Source of the DNA: Nonomuraea jiangxiensis
GTDB lineage: Bacteria; Actinomycetota; Actinomycetes; Streptosporangiales; Streptosporangiaceae
Direction of reading: 5' to 3'
Length of the DNA: 64,000 nt
Assembly: GCF_900099965.1 (NCBI RefSeq)
Contig: NZ_FNDJ01000002.1
Coordinates: forward strand, 186,001-250,000
Below the pieces are notes generated by a model that was given only the letters and a program-made list of their open reading frames with translations, made no database searches and had not been told where the DNA came from. Of the stretch, positions 59,591 to 64,000 are shown piece by piece. Made by a program: the position numbers and the translations under genes. The number at the start of each line of letters is the position of its first letter. The stretch's first letter is position 1.

Positions 59591-61087
59591 TCAGGTGCGG
59601 GCCGCCCGGTCCAGTACGTCCCGGGCCGCGGGCAACGCCTCGTCCCGGTCCCGCCGTACCAGGCCGATCCTGGTCCGCCTGTCCAGCAGGTCGCCCTCGT
59701 CGAGCGCGCCCTCGTGCAGGACCGACCAGAGCAGCTCGCCCTTGGTGATGCCGAGCCCGACCTCCTCGGGATGCTCCTTGACGAGGGCCTGCACGGCCAG
59801 GGCCTCGCTGCCGTAGCGCTCGGCCAGGCGCGGGGGCGCCCCGTCCGGCTGCGGGCCGGCGCCGACGAGCGGCAGCTTCCGCGTACGGCTGCGCCCCGCC
59901 CGGAGGTTCCTGGACGCGACCGCCCGATCCACCGCGTCCTCGGCCATGCGCCGATATGTCGTCAGTTTGCCCCCCACAACGGTGACGATCCCGCCGTCCG
60001 AGAGCACGGCGTGCCGCCGGGACAGGTCGGCCGTCCCCCCATCGGCCGCCAGAAGGGGCCTGAGGCCCGCGTACGCGCCCGCAACCGCCTCTCTGGTCAC
60101 TGGGACCTCAAGGACCCCGTTCAGCACCTTCAGGAGGGCTCTGACGTCCTCCTCGGGTGCTTCGGGAACGTCGGGCACCGGCCCGTCCACCGGTTCGTCC
60201 GTGAGGCCGACGTGAATGCGGCCGTCGCGCTGCGGCAGAACGAGCGCGAATCGGTTGGTCTCTCCGGGAATGGGCAGGTGCAGCCCGGCGATCAGCCCGG
60301 GCAGCGTGCCGGGGGCCAGCACGAGGTGGGTGCCCCGGGACGGGCGCAGCTTCACCTGCGGGTCCAGGGTGGCGGCCCAGACCCCGGTCGCGTTGATCAC
60401 GGCCCTGGCGCGGAGGGTGAACTCCTCGCCCGTCAGCTCGTCGCGTACGAGTGCGCCGTCGTCCGAGAGCCGCAGGGCGCGGCAGCGGGTCAGCACCCGG
60501 GCCCCGTGCGCGGCGGCGGTCCTGGCCAGGGCCACCACCAGGCGGGCGTCGTCCAGCAGGCGGCCGTCCCACGACAGCAGCGCGCCGCGCAGGCCGTCCG
60601 CGGCCAGCACCGGCGCCAGCGTGCGGGTGCGGGCCGCGGTCAGGCGGGTGGGGCCGGGCAGCAGGCGGCGCGGCGTACGGGCGGCGGCGCGCAACCCGTC
60701 GCCGAGCCGGTAACCGGCCATCACCAGGGCCGCCTGCCGCGGGGAGACCGCCGGGGTCAGCGGCAGCACGTACGGGTGCGCCTTGACCAGGTGCGGAGCG
60801 GTGGTGCGGAGGAGTATGCCGCGCTCGACCGCGCTCTCGTGGGCGATGCCCACCTGCCCCCTGGCCAGATAGCGCAGCCCGCCGTGGATCATCTTGGAGC
60901 TCCACCTGGAGGTCCCGAAGGCCAGGTCGTGCGCGTCGACGGCCGCCACGCTCAGCCCCCGGGACGCGGCCTCCAGCGCGGCCCCCGCCCCGGTCGCCCC
61001 GAGCCCCACGACCAGCACGTCCACCCGCTCCTCCGCGACGCGGCGCAACTCGCGGGCTCTTCTGCCGGCGTTCAGCGAGCTATCCAA
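59591..61087 (-). CDS. glpD: Glycerol-3-phosphate dehydrogenase (FAD)
   Basis: Membrane-associated oxidation of G3P to DHAP, 498 aa. FAD fold VDVLVVGLGATGAGAALEAASRG, then SSKMIHGGLRYL, WDGRLLDDARLVVALA and INATGVWA. A C-terminal DAO_C domain follows (VKEHPEEVGLGITKGELLWSV). TTG 61087 has GGAGG 6 nt upstream and overlaps the tetR stop by 8 nt. Confidence 0.92.
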   Translation of the reverse strand: MDSSLNAGRRARELRRVAEERVDVLVVGLGATGAGAALEAASRGLSVAAVDAHDLAFGTSRWSSKMIHGGLRYLARGQVGIAHESAVERGILLRTTAPHLVKAHPYVLPLTPAVSPRQAALVMAGYRLGDGLRAAARTPRRLLPGPTRLTAARTRTLAPVLAADGLRGALLSWDGRLLDDARLVVALARTAAAHGARVLTRCRALRLSDDGALVRDELTGEEFTLRARAVINATGVWAATLDPQVKLRPSRGTHLVLAPGTLPGLIAGLHLPIPGETNRFALVLPQRDGRIHVGLTDEPVDGPVPDVPEAPEEDVRALLKVLNGVLEVPVTREAVAGAYAGLRPLLAADGGTADLSRRHAVLSDGGIVTVVGGKLTTYRRMAEDAVDRAVASRNLRAGRSRTRKLPLVGAGPQPDGAPPRLAERYGSEALAVQALVKEHPEEVGLGITKGELLWSVLHEGALDEGDLLDRRTRIGLVRRDRDEALPAARDVLDRAART

Positions 61088-61589
61088 GGTAGGCCTCCAG
61101 CAGGACGGCGAGCTCGGCGTCGAGCTCGTCCAGGGTCACGGGGTCGAGCATGGTCGGCGCGGACACCAGGAACGACTGGGACACCAGCAGCACCGCCCTG
61201 GCCTTGAGCGGGTCGCCGACGACCGGTTCGAGCACCGACAGGACGGCCTCGTGGGTCGCCCCGCGCCGGTCGAGCAGGTACGGCATGAGCAACTCCGGAT
61301 CCGCCTCCACGATCTTCCGCCACAGGGGATGCCCGCGCAGCCCCCGCACCCCGGCCACGATGGCCCGCACCGGGTCCGACATGTCGAGCTCCGTGACCAC
61401 CCGTACCCATTCCCGGGTCATCAGGTCCGCGACCAGCGAGCGAACGTCGGGCCAGCGGCGGTAGAGCGTCATCCGGGACACGCCGGCCCGCCGCGCCACG
61501 TCCGTGAGCGTCGTCCTGCGCACCCCGTAGGCCAGCAGGCAGTCGCGAGCCGCGTCCAGCACACGGTCATTGTGACGAATCGACGCCAT
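61080..61589 (-). CDS. TetR-family repressor
   Basis: 169 aa. HTH TTLTDVARRAGVSRMTLYRRWPD (about residues 26-48), then a short ligand domain. ATG 61589 is leaderless: TACACT (61602-61597) ends 7 nt before it. Inverted TGTGAC/GTCACA hexamers (61570-61596 region) flank its start and could be its operator. Coupled to glpD, divergent from the AGPS-like gene. Confidence 0.9.
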   Translation of the reverse strand: MASIRHNDRVLDAARDCLLAYGVRRTTLTDVARRAGVSRMTLYRRWPDVRSLVADLMTREWVRVVTELDMSDPVRAIVAGVRGLRGHPLWRKIVEADPELLMPYLLDRRGATHEAVLSVLEPVVGDPLKARAVLLVSQSFLVSAPTMLDPVTLDELDAELAVLLEAYLG

Positions 61590-61605
61590 ATGTCACAGTG
61601 TAATC

Positions 61606-63189
61606 GTGGCTGGAGAACCGATGTCCTGGTCCGGGTGGGGCGACCCCGCCCGCGCCCGCGAGCTTCCCGAGCAGGTCCGCGCGCTCCTGCGCGACCTCCT
61701 CGGCGTGCGCGCGCCCGACGCCCCCGCCGTCCCCCTGGAGTCGGTGCGCCTGCCGGCCGTCGCGCTGGCCGGGCCGGTGCTCGACGCGCTGGCGGACGTC
61801 GTCGGCCCCGGGCACGTGCTGACCGGCCACGAGGCGCGGGTGCGGCACACGCGCGGCAAGTCCACCCCCGACCTGCTGCGGATCCGCGCGGGGGACGGCT
61901 CGGACGCCCCCGACGCTGTGGTGCTGCCCGGCTCGCACGACGAGATCGCCGAGCTGCTGCGGGTGTGCTCGGACGCGCGGGTCGCGGTCGTGCCCTTCGG
62001 CGGCGGCACCTCGGTGGTGAGCGGGCTCGCGGCCGCCCGGGCGGGCTTCGCCGGGGTGGTCGCGCTGGACCTGGCGCGGCTGGACCGGCTGCGGTGGGTG
62101 GACGCCGAGTCGATGGTGGCCGAGTTCGAGCCGGGGGTGCGGGCTCCCGAGGCCGAGCGGCTGCTCGCCGGGCACGGGCTGACCCTGGGCCACTTCCCGC
62201 AGTCCTTCGAGTACGCCACCCTCGGCGGCTTCGCCGCGGCCCGCTCCAGCGGCCAGGCCTCGGCCGGCTACGGGCGCTTCGACGACATGGTCGTGGGCCT
62301 GACCCTGGCCACCCCCGCGGGCACCCTGGACCTCGGCCGCGCCCCCAGGTCCGCGGCCGGCCCCGACCTGCGGCAGCTCGTGCTCGGCTCGGAGGGCGTC
62401 TTCGGCGTCATCACGGCACTGCGGCTGCGGGTGCGGCGGGCGCCCGCCGGGAGCCGGTACGAGGGGTGGCGGTTCGCGTCGTTCGCGGCGGGAACGGCCG
62501 CTCTGCGGGCACTCGCCCAGGACGGGCCGCTGCCCGCCGTGCTGCGGCTGTCCGACGAGACCGAGACGATGGTCGGCCTGGCCAGGCCGGACGCGATCGG
62601 CTCGGGGGACTCGGGGTGCCTGATGATCGTGGGCTACGAGGGGGGCTCGGCGGAGTCCGCCGTGTCGGAGGCGCTGTCGCGGCTGGGCGGGGAGCTCCTC
62701 GGGGCGGAGCCGGGGGAGGGCTGGGAGCGCGGCCGCTTCTCGGCGCCGTACCTGCGGGACTCGCTGCTGGCGGCCGGCGCCACCGTCGAGACGCTGGAGA
62801 CGGCCGGGTTCTGGGCGAACCTGCCGCGGCTCTACGACGCGGTCCGGCTCGCGCTGCTCGGCGCGCTCGGCGCGCCGCTGGTCATGTGCCACATCTCGCA
62901 CGTGTACGAGACCGGCGCCTCCCTCTACTTCACCGTCGTGACCGCGCAGGAGGCGGACCCCCTCGCCCAGTGGGAGCGGGCCAAGGCGGCGGTGAACGCG
63001 GCCATCGTGGCGGCCGGCGGCACCATCACCCACCATCACGGGGTCGGCCGCGACCACCGGGAGGCGTACGGGGCCGAGCTGGGGCCCGTGGGGGTGAGCG
63101 TGCTGGCGGCGGTCAAGGCCCGCCTCGACCCGGCCGGCATCCTCAACCCCGGCATCCTCATCCCTCAGCCGGACGGCGGTGGGAGCTGA
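61606..63189 (+). CDS. Alkylglycerone-phosphate synthase-like FAD-binding oxidase
   Basis: 527 aa. FAD PCMH domain: VVLPGSHDEIAELLRVC, VVPFGGGTSVVSG, RSSGQASAGYGRFDDMVVG. C-terminal cap ends ITHHHGVGRDHREAYG, the His triplet typical of AGPS (ether-lipid) and related enzymes. GTG 61606 or ATG 61621. Divergent from tetR-glpD, sharing the promoter region; overlaps the next gene's stop by 25 bp. Likely acts on DHAP-derived lipids (inference). Confidence 0.9.
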   Translation: MAGEPMSWSGWGDPARARELPEQVRALLRDLLGVRAPDAPAVPLESVRLPAVALAGPVLDALADVVGPGHVLTGHEARVRHTRGKSTPDLLRIRAGDGSDAPDAVVLPGSHDEIAELLRVCSDARVAVVPFGGGTSVVSGLAAARAGFAGVVALDLARLDRLRWVDAESMVAEFEPGVRAPEAERLLAGHGLTLGHFPQSFEYATLGGFAAARSSGQASAGYGRFDDMVVGLTLATPAGTLDLGRAPRSAAGPDLRQLVLGSEGVFGVITALRLRVRRAPAGSRYEGWRFASFAAGTAALRALAQDGPLPAVLRLSDETETMVGLARPDAIGSGDSGCLMIVGYEGGSAESAVSEALSRLGGELLGAEPGEGWERGRFSAPYLRDSLLAAGATVETLETAGFWANLPRLYDAVRLALLGALGAPLVMCHISHVYETGASLYFTVVTAQEADPLAQWERAKAAVNAAIVAAGGTITHHHGVGRDHREAYGAELGPVGVSVLAAVKARLDPAGILNPGILIPQPDGGGS

Positions 63190-63575
63190 TCGGCCTCCGC
63201 GAGGGCGGCCGCGGCCTCGCTGTAGCGGTGGAGCTCCTCCAGGGCTTCCGCCAGGCGGTGCAGGGAAGCGATCAGCCGGTCGCCGCCGGTCACGCGGGCG
63301 AGCGCCACCGCCTCCTGGACCAGGGGCAGCGCCTCGATGGCACGGCCGCGGTTGAGCTGGATCCGGGCCGCCGTGAGCAGGGAGTGCGCCAGCAGGTCCG
63401 TGTACTCGCCGGGAAACCGCTTGGCCAGGACCCGGCTCCGCGCGACGGCCTCACGCACCTTCTGGACCGCACCGCCTCCCCAGCGCGGGCTGGTCAGCGC
63501 GTAAGCGAGCAGGCCCTCGATGGCCCTCGCCTCGGAAATGCCTCCGGCGGCGTCATCCTGGCCGTTACGCGTCAT
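63165..63575 (-). CDS. Small helical TPR-like protein
   Basis: 136 aa, ATG 63575 with GGGGAGG upstream. Predicted all-helical, with TPR-like units (AVQKVREAVARSRVLAKRFPGEYTDLLAHSLLTAARIQLNRGRAIEALPLVQEAVALARVTGG). Function unknown. Its 3' end overlaps the convergent FAD-oxidase gene by 25 bp. Confidence 0.7.
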   Translation of the reverse strand: MTRNGQDDAAGGISEARAIEGLLAYALTSPRWGGGAVQKVREAVARSRVLAKRFPGEYTDLLAHSLLTAARIQLNRGRAIEALPLVQEAVALARVTGGDRLIASLHRLAEALEELHRYSEAAAALAEADQLPPPSG

Positions 63576-63705
63576 GGGAGCCTCCCCTCGACGGTCCCAA
63601 CCGCTTGCTTGGGGGGTGAGGGTACACCATTGCGAACCTTGAGTGTTCTCCACGGCACGGAGCGTTCATGGTGCGCGAATGGTAGATCACGGCAAGGATG
63701 TGGTC

Positions 63706-64000
63706 ATGGTGGAAGTCGCGGCTGAGCGTGGAAAGCAGCTTTCGTCCCGGGTGTCGGAGGAGGGGGCTGGGTGGGCCTGTACGCAGATAGGGACATTTGC
63801 CCAGCTCAGGCCGAATAGCCGGAGTTTTTCCTGGCTGAATGTGCGAACGCTCTGGCGCTCGCGTAACGAGATCCTGGCCGGGCTGTTCGGTGATCCTTCG
63901 GGGCAGGTTCGGGCGCGGTGGGTGGAGGCGCAGGAAGCGCGCGGGATTGATCCGGAATTTCGTATCAAGCCATCCGTTGAGGGGAATTTCAGTTTTCTAC
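63706..64000 (+). CDS. Unknown protein, 5' part, cut by window edge
   Basis: Open from ATG 63706 (AAGG 8 nt upstream) for 98 codons to the end of the window with no stop. Peptide includes TFAQLRPNSRSFSWLNVRTLWRSRNEILAGLFGDP and ARWVEAQEARGIDPEFRIKPSVEG. Codon third positions are less GC-rich than the neighbours. I cannot name a family; the rest lies beyond the right edge. Confidence 0.5.
   Translation, partial: MVEVAAERGKQLSSRVSEEGAGWACTQIGTFAQLRPNSRSFSWLNVRTLWRSRNEILAGLFGDPSGQVRARWVEAQEARGIDPEFRIKPSVEGNFSFL

Overview
The window is about 70% GC, with mycothiol-type, WhiB, HemQ, DUF397/Scr1 and DUF3000 genes, many GTG/TTG starts, 4-nt ATGA/GTGA gene overlaps and several leaderless promoters. 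This points to a filamentous actinomycete; Streptosporangiaceae (Nonomuraea-like) is my best guess, not proven. It is chromosomal and densely packed. I see no rRNA, tRNA, CRISPR array, transposase or phage gene.

Layout. 1-1132 (-): start of a thiolase gene and a membrane protein. 1344-4287 (+): LytR-CpsA-Psr cell-wall protein and a repeat-bearing single-pass membrane protein. 4353-7062 (+): LacI regulator, TIM-barrel sugar isomerase, phosphodiesterase-like enzyme. 7142-9793 (+): PEP-synthase/rifampin-phosphotransferase-type enzyme. 9902-13109 (-): translationally coupled operon of a Gfo/Idh oxidoreductase, a DUF993 aldolase-like protein and a second sugar isomerase, behind a perfect LacI-type palindrome whose half-site matches the palindrome before the lacI gene. 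13231-19997: rnd, DUF3000, hemE, a DUF4349 lipoprotein, and the coproporphyrin-dependent heme genes hemG(hemY)-hemQ. 20115-24537: repeat-rich membrane protein, a 35-aa CxxC protein, msrB, LigD-type polymerase, then a class-F-like sortase with a probable cognate surface protein. 24633-34723: GAF/histidine kinase chimera, TPR protein, aldehyde dehydrogenase, GNAT, crotonase-fold protein, PgeF-type protein, ATP-dependent DNA ligase, RibD-type reductase. 34785-43738: glgX, OsmC, an ECF sigma factor with a DinB/MDMPI partner, a serine hydrolase, an HD phosphohydrolase, an ankyrin/HEAT protein and a DUF1707 protein. 43817-47427 (-): assimilatory sulfur operon (leader peptide, sir, zinc-ribbon protein, cysH, CbiX-type chelatase). 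47500-54314: small Cys-rich protein, TIGR03084-type protein, YccF, YihY, a ZTP riboswitch followed by glyA, an ECF sigma/anti-sigma pair, and rsgA with an upstream mini-ORF. 54449-58477: phosphoribosyltransferase, HATPase/XRE(DUF5753)/DUF397 module with a shared palindrome, alpha/beta hydrolase, whiB-like gene with a large inverted repeat downstream. 58579-64000: sucrase/ferredoxin-like protein behind an IdeR/DmdR1-type iron box, glpD-tetR divergent from an alkylglycerone-phosphate-synthase-like FAD enzyme, and two unknowns, the last cut by the window edge.

The most informative signals lie outside the obvious coding regions: the cysteine leader peptide with an RBS-enclosing hairpin before sir, the ZTP riboswitch before glyA, the iron box, the matched LacI-type palindromes, the repeated TGCACGTGCA palindromes in the XRE/DUF397 module, and the non-canonical HPETG sorting motif beside the sortase.
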